Notes: generated by a model from the sequence alone, not told the origin. 64,000 nt of DNA from Rhipidocladum racemiflorum (GCA_036346355.1 CM070581.1:9796001-9860000), one strand, 5' to 3'; numbered from the stretch's first letter, positions 48,470-60,042 are shown. A program made the numbers and translations.

Positions 48470-49263
48470 CCAACATGAAATTTTACTATTATAAGAAGTG
48501 ATTCTATGTATTTGTTCTTAATACAAATTGCACAAATCTTGAAGCAAATAAAGAGATAAGTAATCACTATATAACATTTACTCATGTTTTAATATTTGCG
48601 TACCTTTTAAAAAAAAGATGTACAGAAGCACCTCTCACTACTCTTCTACTATTAGAAGTATAAATAAATATTAACTAATCTGATTTATTAGATCGGAAAA
48701 AATAAATGATCGGTTCATATTGAATTTAATGCACCTTAAAGAAATTTTACAGGATATTATATAAATAGTATACTGTGGGTAATAAAAGTGAGTTCTAGTC
48801 ATTCATTTGATGACTTTTTTTTTGATAAAATTCATTTGATGACTTGATTCCATCCAAGCGGTGGACCACCTTGTTGCACGGGAAAATGTTTCAGATCAAT
48901 GAATTATGTGTTGTAAAATGATAACGAGCCCTAGATCAAACATAATGCTATGATCGAATATCCATAACAATCATGAAGAACACACAAGATATAAGGAGGC
49001 AACACTCTCTTATCTTTATTAGATTGATTTTCTTGCACAATGGGGTGCCATTTTTATAGTAAAAAACCTATTAGAGATATATTTCTATTCACCCACAATG
49101 AGATAGAGTCCAATCATATCTTAACAAGCAGGACTAAGAGTCCTATTATATGTTAATACTCACCATTGAGTGAATACCGTGTAATGCATATGGCTTATAA
49201 AAACTTCTCCCAAAAACCCAATGAGAAAAAAGATAAAGAAAAGATTATACTGCACTTGCATAT
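48470..49263. other. No gene; dispersed repeat and LTR-like debris
   Basis: 48658-48740 is the best second copy of the 13908-13992 repeat. 48900-49130 (minus-strand words like CACAAGATATAAGGAGG, TTGCACAATGGGGTGCC) looks like a Copia LTR fragment belonging with the Copia remnant at 50290-51060. Confidence 0.35.
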
Positions 49264-49450
49264 TGTTAGGGGTGGCAATTTTACCCATGGGTTTGGGTAC
49301 CCGACCCGATAAGGGATGACACGGGTAGCACTTCAGACCCATGAATTTTTGGGTTTGGGTACCCCATAAGATCATAGGATGGGTGTGTGTATCAATTTGT
49401 ACTCATGCGTACCCAATGAATATCCTATGGCATATGGGCCACACTTTTTA
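49264..49450. mobile_element. hAT-like element terminus
   Basis: It begins TTAGGGGTGGCAATTTTACC and continues with repeated GGGTACCCGACCCG-like and GGGTTTGGGTACCC words, a pattern I know from grass hAT elements. The opposite end and target duplication were not found. Confidence 0.4.
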
Positions 49451-49479
49451 GAGATACACATAACCCTAACTCAGTTCCT

Positions 49480-49880
49480 CTAGCCCTCCACTAGCCACTA
49501 CAGCTCACTCCTCCAGCCTCAATCCCCCATTCCCCGATACCCCATTGGCATCCCGCCGCCTACCCTCCTGTACCTGGCCAACCACCACAAACCCCATTCC
49601 CTGGCCAGCCCCTCCTACACCTGACCGACCACCTTTGCCTCCCTTGGCACTAGCTCGCCCCCCCTCGTCTTCCTTCGCCCCAGCCACCTCGCCTCCACGG
49701 CCCTCCTACCCCCAGTGCCCCACGGCTGCCTCCTCGGGCTCCTCCCTCTCCCTCCTGAGTCTACCGCCTTGGCCGCCTCAACCCCCCCCACGGCCCCCCT
49801 CGCCCGTATCACCCCCCACAGTTGCCTCCCGCGCACCTCCCTCTCCCTCCCGAGTCCCGCTACCCTCCACCTCTCGCCAC
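49480..49880 (+). other. C-rich low-complexity stretch
   Basis: A CCN-rich tract is open in several frames because of composition alone, giving a Pro/Ser-rich reading. It might be the GC-rich part of the neighbouring hAT-like element. I do not call a gene. Confidence 0.3.
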
Positions 49881-49881
49881 T

Positions 49882-50231
49882 AGGCCTATAAACGAGCCGA
49901 GCTTGGGCTCTCTGGCTCGAGCTCAGTAAAAAGCTCGAGCCAAGCTTGAGTTGGTGTCTAAGCCTTAACCCAGGCTCGAGCTCGGCTTGGTAAGCTCGAT
50001 AATAAGCTCAAATAAGCTCAGCTTAAGGAAGTTCGATCCATGCTCGAGTAAGCTCGGCTCAAGGAAGCTCGGTCCAAGCTCGAGTTGGTTCACAAGCTAT
50101 TCGAGCTTGGCTCGGTGAAGCTCGTGAGCTTGAGATAAAGCTCAAGTTCGACTCACTTGGAGCTCAAACCAAGCCTAGACCGAGCCGAGCTCGAGTAGCT
50201 CACCAGCTCGAGCTTTTTCTTATAGCCCTAC
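49882..50231. mobile_element. AGCTCGAGC-repeat element with inverted ends
   Basis: The ends TAGGCCTATAAACGAGC and, inverted, TAGGGCTATAAGAAAAAGC enclose dense repeats of GCTCGAGC, AAGCTCGG and GAGCTTG. The layout suggests a hAT-like MITE, but no convincing 8-base duplication is visible. Confidence 0.6.
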
Positions 50232-50289
50232 ACACCACCGCCTCCGCCTCCCTCAACGTTAACTCAATCTACATATTGTGTTACACTTA

Positions 50290-51060
50290 TTGCCTCATTA
50301 AAAACCTTTATGTGATAAAACTTCAAGAAAACTCACTAAGGGAAAAAGAGTGCAATCTTGAAATCTTCTTGATTAAAGTAGTATCTTTAAGATCATACTG
50401 AGGGTCATGGTTCAGGGATTTACTCCTCGTAAACTCTACATATCTCTAAGTCATCTCATTCCAATGCCACGAACACATCTTTCGAAACTGGATGTTAGCA
50501 AAGACTTAATGAATAAATCTGCTAGATTTTCATATGACTTAGTTTGCAAGATGCTTACCTCACTATTCTTTTGGAGTTAATAATGATAGAAAATTTTAGG
50601 TGTAATATGCTTTGTGATATTGCTTTTAACATATATATAACACATTTGCATTTACGCAACATAAGCAGCATTATATTCATAGATAATTTGGAGGTATCGA
50701 CGGTGTTAATGTCACACGATTTCTGGATTTGGGTAATTACACATATCAACCAAACACATTTTATGTAATGCTTCATATAATGCTATAATCTCTGAGTAGT
50801 TGGTAGAAGTAGCTACCAATGTCTGTTTAAAAGATTGCCAAGAAATGACTGTACCACCACTAAAAAAACACAAACCCAGTTTAAAATTTGGCACTGTGGG
50901 TATCAAACATATAGCCAGCATCCATATATCCCACCATAGCCAAGTCTTGGTCCTTCCGGTAAAATAAACTAGGATCTTGAGTGCCTTGGAGATATCTAAG
51001 TCTTGACACCAATGCAATGTCTTCTCGATGGGACTGCGTTGTGTAGCTAGCCTTGCAGCA
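50290..51060 (-). pseudogene. Ty1/copia RNase H and 3' end remnant
   Basis: On the minus strand, 51060-50770 reads as the RNase H region (SGGTVISWQSFKQTLVATST, EIIALYEAL). 50560-50330 gives ENLADLFIKSLLTSSFERCV, the usual C-terminal DLFTK motif, followed by the non-coding tail before the LTR. Stops interrupt it and the 5' part is absent. Confidence 0.75.
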
Positions 51061-51136
51061 GTTACAGAAAAAGAGGAGACAACAGAGATGTCCAAAAGTG
51101 TAGAATGAAGGTAGGAGAGTATATGCTCACCAACAC

Positions 51137-53168
51137 TAGGGTTGGAAACGAGCCGAGTCGAGCTTGGCTCGGCTGGGCTCGGCTGGGCTCGGTCAGGTGG
51201 CGAGCCGAGCCAGGCTCGGCTCGGTGACGCGACGAGCTTGAAAGAGCGGCTCGGCTCTGTCCTGGCTCGCGAGCCGGCTCGTTGGATCGCCGAGCCAGTT
51301 CATGGCAGCATATAAGAACAATTGTTATGCATAGCTCCATACTGTCTGGCTTGCGTGTCATGTATTCTGTGAAGAGAACATACTGGTTTGACATATATAA
51401 GGTTTCCTTCACTGACTCAGCTATCAAGTGAAATATGAAATACTTTGCATGCTTTGCCTATGCTAACATTTGTTTTGTTAATCCATGCAAGTTTGGAACA
51501 TATTGAAAGGACCAACGATGTCGCCTAGAGGGGGGGTGAATAGGCGGATTAAAAAATCGCAGCGGAAATAAAACTGGCCGAGCTGGTCAATCCGGAGTCT
51601 CCGGGTATTTGATCCGGAGTCTCCGGCTTGTCCGGAGTGTCCGGTCTTATGTCCGGACTCTCCGGGTTAGCTGGCTCAGGAGCGCAACTAAGACTACTCT
51701 AGCAAGCACAATAAACCACTAGAATTAGATAGCAAGAGCAACCTAGAACAATTGCTAGTAAGGATTTGAATTAAAGCTAAGCAAAGAGCTAGATCTAGCT
51801 TTACAAAAACAAATCCAAACAAGCAAGACTAGGAAGTAAAAGTGAACGAGAGGGACACGAATTTTCACCGAAGTTCGGGTTCTTGAAGGGAACCCTACGT
51901 CTCCGTTGAGGTGGCTCGGTCGCACTTGAGCCGGGGTCTCTTTCAACCCGCTTTCCTCCCGGTGTTGCACAAATGCACTCGTCGGCTTCACTTCTTGTCT
52001 CTTTTCTTTCGGAGGCGAGACTCGCCTTCACAAACGACCGGGGCTCACCACACGCGTTGGTAGCTCCCGGTGACTCCTAGCCGTCTAGGAGACCTTCAAC
52101 CTCCAAGAGTAATAACACCACGAAGAATCGCTTGGAGGATGAACTAGTGCTCAACAACTAGAAATGAATGCACCTAGCACTTTACTTCTTCCTCTCCTCA
52201 CCAAAATGGATCAACAACCAAATCTAATGGTGGGAGGAAGTATGAGCTCTATTGAATGCTTGGAAGAGGTTAGGAGTGGCTTGAATACTGCAATGAATGA
52301 GCTCAATCCAAAGACATAGCCGTTGGGAGAGAGTGGGGCTTTAAATAGTCGGTTCAAAACTAGCCGTTACTCTCGTTTTTGTACAGACCGGAGTGTCCGG
52401 ACAAACAACCCGGAGACTCCGGGTTGTCCGGAGATTCCGGACAAAATGTCCGGATACTCCGGACACCTGGAACCCAAAGTGGCCGAGGGGTCCAACCCGG
52501 AGACTCCGGACATATTGTCCGGACACTCCGGATTGAATCCGGACACTCCGGATTGAATCCGGACACTCCGGGTTACCCAGCTCGGTTTGAATTGAAAACT
52601 TTTTCAAACTAAATGCAGGAGAGCTAATTTGAGATGCAAGACTTGACGTTGAGCACATGCACATCCTAAAGGTGATTTCTCGTCGTACCCTCTTAATAGT
52701 ACGGCTATCCTTAAGACACAAATAAAATGAGAATTATAAATATTGTCTTGATGCCGTCTTTTACATTTTTGAGAGATTGTGGGAGCATCCAATCACATTC
52801 CAACTTGATATGATCTCGTCATCTACATTAATCTTAGTTGAAGAATTAGATCACTTTAATTGTGTCATCATTAATCACCAAAATAATTTGAGGGGCCTAG
52901 ATGCACTTTCACATATATGCATCCACATGTCATAGTGATGCCCCTCATCATCTTTTTTCTGAAAATACAAGTCATTAGTCATACTAAATTCCCTGCATAG
53001 ACTGGGCCACCGAGCCAATTTGGCTCGCGAGCCGGCTCACGAGCCGAGCCGAGCCGAGCCGACTCGGTATTTTTGTGAGCCTGAAAAATAGGCTCGGCTT
53101 GAGCTCGGTCCGAACCACGAGCCGAGCCAGGCTCGGGCGAGCCTGAGCCGAGCCACGAGCCACGAGCT
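51137..53168. mobile_element. GAGCCGAGC-repeat element split by a solo LTR
   Basis: The left part (51137-51310) starts TAGGGTTGGAAACGAGCC and is filled with CTCGGCTCG repeats. The right part (52995-53168) has the same repeats and stops exactly at the LTR at 53169. The solo LTR 51504-52911 lies between. One hAT-like element interrupted twice explains this best. Its right terminus should lie beyond the window. Confidence 0.5.
51504..52911 (-). mobile_element. Solo LTR with perfect 5-base target duplication
   Basis: TGAAAGGACC...TGCACTTTCA has the TG...CA form and is flanked by CATAT (51499-51503 and 52912-52916). It is 1408 bases. Read on the minus strand it starts TGAAAGTGCATCTAGGCCCC, which I know as an LTR-like start in grasses, hence the strand. 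CCGGAGTCTCCGG-type words cluster at 51585-51670 and 52385-52575. No internal region remains. Confidence 0.8.
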
Positions 53169-54288
53169 TGTCAGCGTACTAGCCAACAGGCACCTCCGAA
53201 TCGGGTGCTTGTGAGGTTCAGACGAGGGCTTTCGGGGCAATCGCCGGGGGAAGGAAGAAGGTCGATGTATCGGGGGAGCTCAGAAGAACGGGGACGCTCG
53301 GGTTTACCCAGGTTCGGGCCCTCCGGAGAGTAACAGCCCTAGTCCTGCTTCTCTTGCTATTACTTGCCCTGTGGGATATGAGCTGAGATCCTAACTTTAG
53401 AGAATGGAACCTATCGTCAATGCATCGAACCCCTTCTCCCATGCATCCCGGCTCCCTTTTATACTTGGGCTGGCGGGGGCGCATGGGAGGCTTACACCGC
53501 AAGCCATACTCATTACACTGCCACGGGCGCATTAAATGCGCCCGTCACTGTCCTTACATCCTATTAAATGCCTGCCGCATCTATCACACCCCCGCCTCGG
53601 GCCGCACGCCTACACGCCGCCTGTTCCGTCAGGGGGTGAGGTGCTGCCGTGACGTCACCCGTAATTAATACGCGCCTGGGGAAGGCGCGCCGCCATACTG
53701 TAGCCTCCACGCTTGGCATTTAATGCGCACGATTCGCATTAAATGCCCTTGATCCTGGCAACGCCGCCTCGGGGGTGGCGCGCCAGTGGCGTGGCCTGTA
53801 TGCCACCTGGCCACGTGGCGACCACCTTGCTGGGCGCCCAGTGGCGTGGCCTGGTCGCCACGTGTCCACTGGGCGACCACCTTGCTGGGCGCCCAGTGGC
53901 GTGGCCTGACCGCCACGTGTCCACCGGGCGACCACCTTGCCGGGCGCACAATGGCGTGGCCTGATCGCCACGTGTCCACCGGGCGACCACCTTGCTGGGC
54001 GCTCAGTGGCGTGGCCTGATTGCCACCTGTTCACTGGGCGACCACCTTCCTGGGCGCCCAGTGGCGTGGCCCGATCGCCACCTGTTCACTAGGCGACCAC
54101 CTTCCTGGGCGCCCAGTGGCGCGGGCGACCACCTTCCTGGGCGCCGCTGGCGTGGCTCGACGCCACTGGCCCACCGGGCGACCACGCTGGGACCTACCGC
54201 TTGTCACGCGGTGGCCCGACGCGCTTCGCCGCCTGGCGACCGTATTTATTGCGGGGGAGTGGGTACCCTGGCGTAGAATACGCCGACA
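53169..54288 (-). repeat. 3' LTR of the gypsy element
   Basis: It is TG...CA bounded (TGTCAGCG at the left, GCCGACA at the right) and 1120 bases long. It contains a 55-base tandem array, GCATTTAATGCG/GCATTAAATG palindromic words and CTTTTATACTTGG. Confidence 0.9.
53785..54190. repeat. Minisatellite inside the LTR, 55-base unit
   Basis: GGCGACCACCTT recurs with its GCGACCACC at 53818, 53873, 53928, 53983, 54038 and 54093, exactly 55 bases apart, then at 54124 (shortened unit) and 54178. Each unit holds GGGCGCCCAGTGGCGTGGCC and TCGCCAC. Confidence 0.95.
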
Positions 54289-54307
54289 GTAGCCCCCGGG
54301 CCCACCC
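54289..54307 (-). other. Polypurine tract of the gypsy element
   Basis: The minus strand reads GGGTGGGCCCGGGGGCTAC up to the LTR start TGTCGGCG. It is purine-rich and at the right place for plus-strand priming. Confidence 0.6.
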
Positions 54308-54596
54308 AGAAGCGCTTTTTGGACATCCACCTTCCTTTTTTCTTCTCTCCCCTCTTTTAACTGCCCTTCGGGGAAACGCTCAGTCTCCCGGGTGGGGCCC
54401 CTTAAATGCCCACGCGCCCCGCAGCTTTAAAAGATCTTCCGGCTTCTCCGGTCCCCAAGGCAGTTTGCGCAGTTATGCCTGCCTCATAACCGTCGCACGA
54501 CCCTTGGGATGAGCCCCCTTTATGGGGCTCTTGAACTTCCTTTTTGCGAACCGCCACGTCTTTTCGGGTTTCCCGCCAAGCCTTCCCTCGCAGCCT

Positions 54597-54605
54597 TATA
54601 AAAGG
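54597..54605 (+). promoter_or_regulatory. TATA box of the opposite-strand gene
   Basis: TATAAAAGG is a canonical plant TATA box 128 bases before the ATG at 54725 and faces the opposite way to pol, so the extra gene appears to have its own promoter. Confidence 0.55.
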
Positions 54606-54724
54606 CTGGCCGAGAGGGGGAGCGGTTCTTTCCCTTTCCAACTCTCTTCGCTCTGCCCTTCCTCGCCACCTTAGAGCCCCTTGCTTTTTCTTCCCCGACG
54701 CGCTTTGGCACTCTTCCGCGCTTG

Positions 54725-57231
54725 ATGGCTCCTCCGACTCCTTCTGCCCCGGTTCTCCCTCCTTCATCCGTCGAGGAGGAGGGCGCCGCTAGGCTTTCCG
54801 GGCATATAACCGCGGGTACCCTCCGCATTCGCCCCGGGACCATCGAGCCCCGCTGCCGGGGAAGTGGTTTCTTCGGGTGGCGGCTCAGAGCCTACTGGCC
54901 GCCACTCTCTCGATTTTTATCTCTCTGTCCTCAACTTCTATGCTATTCACCACATCCATCTTCCTCCCAACTCCGCTATCCTTCTTTCTCGCCGCTTCAC
55001 TTCGCGAAATGTTCGTAGGAGTGTTACCCAATCTTCTCCTTTTTCGCTTCTTTTACACCCTTCACGCCGCGGGCGGCAATCCTGTTGTCGCGGGGAGCTG
55101 CCACCTGCGGCTCCGCGACGGGACTGTGTCACGCTACATTCCACTGGATTGCCGGTCCAACTGGCGAGCGTGGCGCGACGAGTGGATATATGTCGAGGAC
55201 GACAGCGGCATTGAAGTGCTGGAGCTTCCAACCGGCCGTGACAAGAATTCCCAATCGGGAGCTCACGTCGGCCGAGACGCCGAAGCTCAGACGATGCTAG
55301 CCGCGTCGACCCGATTCGCGGCGCGGGCTGGCAGGTCATGGTTATCCGGGACTTCATCTCCCGGAGGCTTAGCCCTTTGCGCCGCCGCGTCCGTCCGGCC
55401 TGGCAGTATATGGGCCAGGACGATGGGACCCGGAATATCACTGGAGGTAAACCGCTATACTTTTAATCGCCCTTTTTTTTCTTTTTGTCCAACTTTGGTT
55501 CTGACAGCACTTCTCTCCTCTGGGTTGTTTTTTTTTACGTGGTCAGCCGCCGGGAACTTGTCTGCTGCTGCGGTTGACAGGTGGATGGGGCAGCTGGGCG
55601 TGCCCAGCTTCGTCCCGCCGTTTTCGGCGGGCGCGCTCCCGCTCTACCAGTTAGCGCCCGGGGAGCACGCAGCGATAGTCCGTGCCATGCCGAAGATGGA
55701 CACCATGGGTACGCCCGTTACGACACACCAGGCGCCCCTGATAATCCGGGACCCCTCTCCTGCTGGCGGCCAGGGGAGGGGCGACCAAGGGAGGCGCAAG
55801 CGCCCAGCCGACGACGACGCCGCCGGCGGGCCTTCCCAAAGACCCCGCCTCTTGGGCTCGGCCGGGGCAGGATCTTCCACAGCGGGCGTGGGGAGCTCTT
55901 CCGCTGCCGCGGCGGGTTCTTCAACGGCGGTGGGGAGTTCGACGGCCGGCGCGGCCTCGTCCTCCCACGCTCCCGTTGAGGTGGCGACGTTGGACCCTCC
56001 GGGGCTGATCCTAGGAACGATGGTGCCGCCGCCTCCGCCACCGCTGGCCCCAACGACGTTTCTGCCGCCGCCGCCGCCAGCGGCGGCGTTTCTTCCTCCA
56101 CTGCTTGCCAGCCGGGTCCTTAGACCACCAGACTGGCCGCCAAAGACCGCTGGGGCTGGTTCTTGTCCCAGGTGTGCCCCGCTTCCCGAGGCCGCCACCT
56201 AGGTATTTTTTCGGAAACGCACACAAAAACAGTCAAGTCCCTTCAAAACTGTGTCTTACCATTATTTTTTCCTTCCTCTCAGGGTGCCCACTCCAGATGT
56301 CCTCGCCGCCCAGGACGGGGATGACCAGGGCGCCGTTGACGCAGGGGCAGCGCTACCTGTGGCCGCCAAGCCCCACGGTGAGCAGGTTGAGGGGGTCGAC
56401 CCTCAAGTGGTCGTCCCGCCAGTCGCCGTCACTCAGGCCCCAAGCGTGCTGGGCCCCGTGCCCACCCCGGAGCTCCCCACCGCCTCTGTCCCTTCGGCCG
56501 ACGCGGACGCTCTGCTAGTGGTTCTTAGCGAGCTCTACTCCAGCACGAGCAGCCGTCTGACGACGAGTAAGGAGCGGCTGACGGAGGCGGAAGCCCAGAT
56601 CAACCGCCTTCGCAAGGAGGTGGAGGACTCGCGTGCACGGGAGGCGGAGCTGGAGCGACGGCTGCTGGGGGAGCGACAGCAGCGGGAGCAGAGCTCCCGT
56701 CGCGCCGAGGAGCTTTCCGCGGAGTTGGATGCGGAGAAGGTCGATCGGATCCAGTCGGAGGCGGACACCCTGGGAATGCTGCGCCACGCCTTCGATCGGA
56801 TGGAGGCCAGCCTTACACCCCTGGGACTGGTGCAGCCACCTCCGCGGGAGCAGGATCCGAAGCACTATGCGTTCTGCCTCTGCCGGATCTCGGACTTTCT
56901 TACGCACCTACCCGCCGCCCTGGCCGCCCGGTCCGCCCAGGAGGGGCGTGCAGTCGCGGCGGCCACGGTGAAGTACGTGCTGGCTTGCTGCGCCAGCCGT
57001 GACGCTAACTTCGATCCCATGGCGGCCGTCCAAGGGATTGAAGGCGACTGGGCGCAGGCGGAGGAGAGGGTCCAGGACGCTCGAAGCGAAGTTGCCGCAC
57101 CGAGATGGCGAACCTCACCGGATGCGGCGGCGGAAGACGTGGCGCTGGGGCTGGATGTCGGCCCAATTGATGAGGATGTAGCGGCCGCACAAGCAGCGGC
57201 GGAGGACGAGGAGGAGCCACCAGTAGCGTAG
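54725..57231 (+). pseudogene. Opposite-strand gene: Transposase_28-like (putative gypsy type) domain protein
   Basis: The start is at 54725 (MAPPTPSAPVL). The domain (Pfam PF04195 wording, from memory) is spread over three frames: LDFYLSVLNFYAIHHIHLPP (about 54915), MFVGVLPNLLLFRFFYTLH (about 55010), RYIPLDCRSNWRAWRDEWIY (55131-55190), then VIRDFISRRLSPLRRRVRPA (about 55340). An intron probably runs from GGAG|GTAAACC (about 55447) to about 55545, and another from CCTAG|GTATTT (about 56202) to about 56281. The C-terminal part (56500-57231) is a long coiled coil (TEAEAQINRLRKEVEDSRAR) ending in an acidic tail. Frame changes near 54840, 54990 and 55300 mean this copy is not intact. Function unknown. 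Confidence 0.7.
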
Positions 57232-57844
57232 TCCCCCTCCCTTCTTTTGTTTCCATCTGTAAGATACTTGACGCACATTAATCAAAAAATGGAACGGGAG
57301 CACAAGCTTGCCATTATGTCATTTAGCGCCTGTTTTTACTTCGGCTTCGCTAGCTCCGGATGAGTAAGCACATGACCGCTTAAAGACTTTAGGCTTGCGC
57401 CAGGGAATCACTTCCCTCGAACCCCTTGACCTAGCAAAATTTTGCCTCCCAGGTAGCCCCTAGGGAACGAACACTGAGTCGTGACAGGGCTTTAGGTTTT
57501 CGGCAACGGTGTTCAAGTCGCCGACCCCCACGGGGACACCCGAAGTGTCATGACCGTGCCGGGGATCGTGCTGAACTAGCCGTCCGATCGCCCACCCCTG
57601 CACGCCGCTCTCACTTAGCGGTTCCGCTCTTGCTGCTGGGTTTTTGCAAGGCCGCAGGGTACCAAGGGGGAGTGCCTTGGCACTGCCCGACAGTGGGCAA
57701 GAGACCGAAAAGAGGGTAGGGAGAACAATTACTTTGGATAGAGAGAGTGAATATTCAATTTCAAACATAAGGCCTTCCCCGGCCAGCGGTGGAGAGGAAG
57801 ACACACTCCTACTGCCTGGAACAGAGCCTCGGGACTTACAACCT
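57232..57844. other. Non-coding gap between pol and the opposite-strand gene
   Basis: No conserved frame. It is where the two convergent transcripts would end. Confidence 0.4.
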
Positions 57845-58680
57845 GGCCCGGGTAGAACTTAAGGTGTTTTCTATGTTCGGGAGTTCGCCACTCTTCGCTG
57901 CCTTCGCGACTGACCGACCGCCCCGGGACGAGAGACTGAGACCACTTTGAAGGGTCCCTCCCACTGGGGAGACAGCTTATGCGACCCGACATGCGACTAG
58001 ATTCTTTGCAAGACCAGGTCGCCCGCTGCCAGTGTTCTCTCGTTGACCCGGGAGGCGTGGTACCGCCTGAGACTTTGCTGGTACCGCGCGGCGCGCAGAG
58101 CCGCCCGGTCCGGCGCTTTTTCCAAGAGGTTGACATCGTCCCGGCGTAGATCCTCCTGGTCTTCTTCCGTGAACGCCGTAACGCGTGGCGACCCCAGCGC
58201 CAGCTCCAAAGGGAGGACCGCCTCTGCGCCGTAGACCAGGAAGAAAGGGGTCTCTCCGGTGGCCCGGCTAGGGGTGGTTTGAAGCGACCACAACACTGCC
58301 GGGAGCTCTTCAGTCCATCGGGTCCCACGCTTGTGGAGTCGATCAAACGCCCGGGTCTTGAGGCCCTTCAAAGACTGGGCCAAGATTGGCCCGCTCGACC
58401 AAGCCGTTGCTCCTTGGATGGGCCACCGAGGCGAAACAGACCTTGGTGCCCATCTCTTCGCAGAATCCGTAGAAGGCCGTGACGGTGAATCGCGCCGTTG
58501 TCAGTGATGATGCGGTTGGCGACCCCGAAGCGAGTGAAGATCCCTTGCATAAACTTTATCGCATTGCGGCGGTAATGGTTCTTACCGCCTCGGCTTCCAC
58601 CCACTTCGTGAATTTGTCGATGGCGGCGAGCAGATGGGTGTAGCCTCCTGTGGTTCGCTGAACGGGCCCAGATATCCACC
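57845..58680 (-). pseudogene. Integrase of the gypsy element
   Basis: The protein inserts element DNA. Read in pieces, IKFMQGIFTRFGVANRIITD (58560-58500) covers the second catalytic Asp region. RWTEELPAVLWSLQTTPSRA and GETPFFLVYGAEAVLPLEL (58325-58180) are the C-terminal core, and PSGRDPSKWSQSLVPGR (about 57950) is the tail. At least two frameshifts (near 58680 and 58430) separate it from the RNase H frame and within itself. Confidence 0.8.
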
Positions 58681-60042
58681 CATCGCGAAGGGCCATGAGA
58701 GCGGGATAGTTTGCAGGGCCTGGGCTGGTTGGTGGATTTGCTTGGCGTGGAACTGGCACGCCTCGCACCTCCTCACCAGCTCGCAAGCATTCTGGAGGGC
58801 GGTTGGCCAATAGAACCCTTGGCGGAAAGCCTTTCCCGCCATCGTTCGTCCAGACATATAGCTCCCGCACACGCCTCCATGGATATCAGAGAGCAAAGTG
58901 CTCCCCTCTTCCCGAGTGATGCACTTCGGAAGAATTCCGTTTCTACCCCGGCGGTACAGGTCCCCGCCCACCAGGGTATAGCACTTGGCCTTTCGTGCTA
59001 CCTTCTCTGTTGACGCATCATCGTCGGGGCACACTTGATCCCGCAGGTAGGCCAGGATCGAATCCATCCAGGTGCCTTCCCGGTCAAGTGCGGCGACCAC
59101 AAGATGGTCGCCCGGGTACTCCGCATGGCCGGGCGTTTCCACCGGATCCACTTTCCCTCCAGGAGCGAGGGCTGGAGCGGTATCACCATCATCCCCACCG
59201 GAGACGGGGGCTGCGATGGACGGTCGCAGAAGTCTTTCTTCAAAGACCCCAACCGGAACAGGAGATCTTGTTGAAGCGAGCTGAGCGAGCTCATCCGCTA
59301 AGTAGTTGTCGCGCCGGGGGATGTGGGTATACCCCAACCCTTCAAAATGTCGCTCCAATTTCCTGACCTCCGCCAGGTATGCTGCCATGACAGGGTCAGG
59401 ACAGGAGAAGCCCTTTCTTGCTTGATTGACAACCAGCAGGGAGTCGCCTTTTACTTGTAGGCGCCGAACACCGATGGTTGCGGCGGCCCGAAGCCCTGCC
59501 AGCAAGCCCTCGTACTCGACGACATTGTTAGTGGCCTTGAAGTCAAGGGTGACCACGTACTTGAGGAGGTCCCCGGTCGGAGAGACCAAGAGGACCCCAG
59601 CCCCCGCGCCCTCGAGCCTGAAGGATCCATCGAAGAAAAGTGTCCAGGGGGAGGGTGCGGGGGCCTCTTCTGGTCCGGCCTCAGCCGGAGTCCACTCGAC
59701 GACGAAGTCCGCCAGCCTCTGACTTTTTATGGCGGTGCGAGGAGCGAACTTGACTCCGAATTCCCCCAGCTCGACGGACCACTTTGCAATGCGGCCCTCA
59801 GCTTCACGATTGTGGAGAATCTCACGCAGGGGGTAGGAGGAGACCACCGTGATTTCCCTTCCTTGGAAATAGTGTCGCAACTTCCTTGACGCCACCAGGA
59901 CGGCATACACCATCTTCTGAGCCTGCGGGTACCTTGTTTCCGCGTCGTGCAGCACCTTGCTAATGTAGTAGACCGGCCGCTGGACACCTTCTCGTTCCGT
60001 CACCGCCAAGGCCACTACTGAGAGGGACTGGCCGCCACGCAC
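58582..60042 (-). pseudogene. RNase H and integrase zinc-binding region of the gypsy element
   Basis: A 486-codon open stretch. The RT-linked RNase H end (RPVYYISKVLHDAETRYPQA) comes first, then a second RNase H-like domain (TLFFDGSFRLEGAGAGVLLV, NNVVEYEGLLAGLRAA, VKGDSLLVVNQ), then the HHCC-type zinc-binding part (DIHGGVCGSYMSGRTMAGK, CELVRRCEACQFHAKQ). The tandem RNase H arrangement suits the Tat lineage. The frame is lost at the beginning of the integrase core. Confidence 0.85.

Noticed and set aside
49545..49883. Proline-rich protein gene
   Set aside because: The frame is only CCN composition; no signal peptide, conserved motif or splice context supports it.
53743..54276. Open frames with a repeating Ala/Trp/Arg pattern in the LTR
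   Set aside because: They are translations of the 55-base minisatellite; it is open on both strands because the unit lacks stops.
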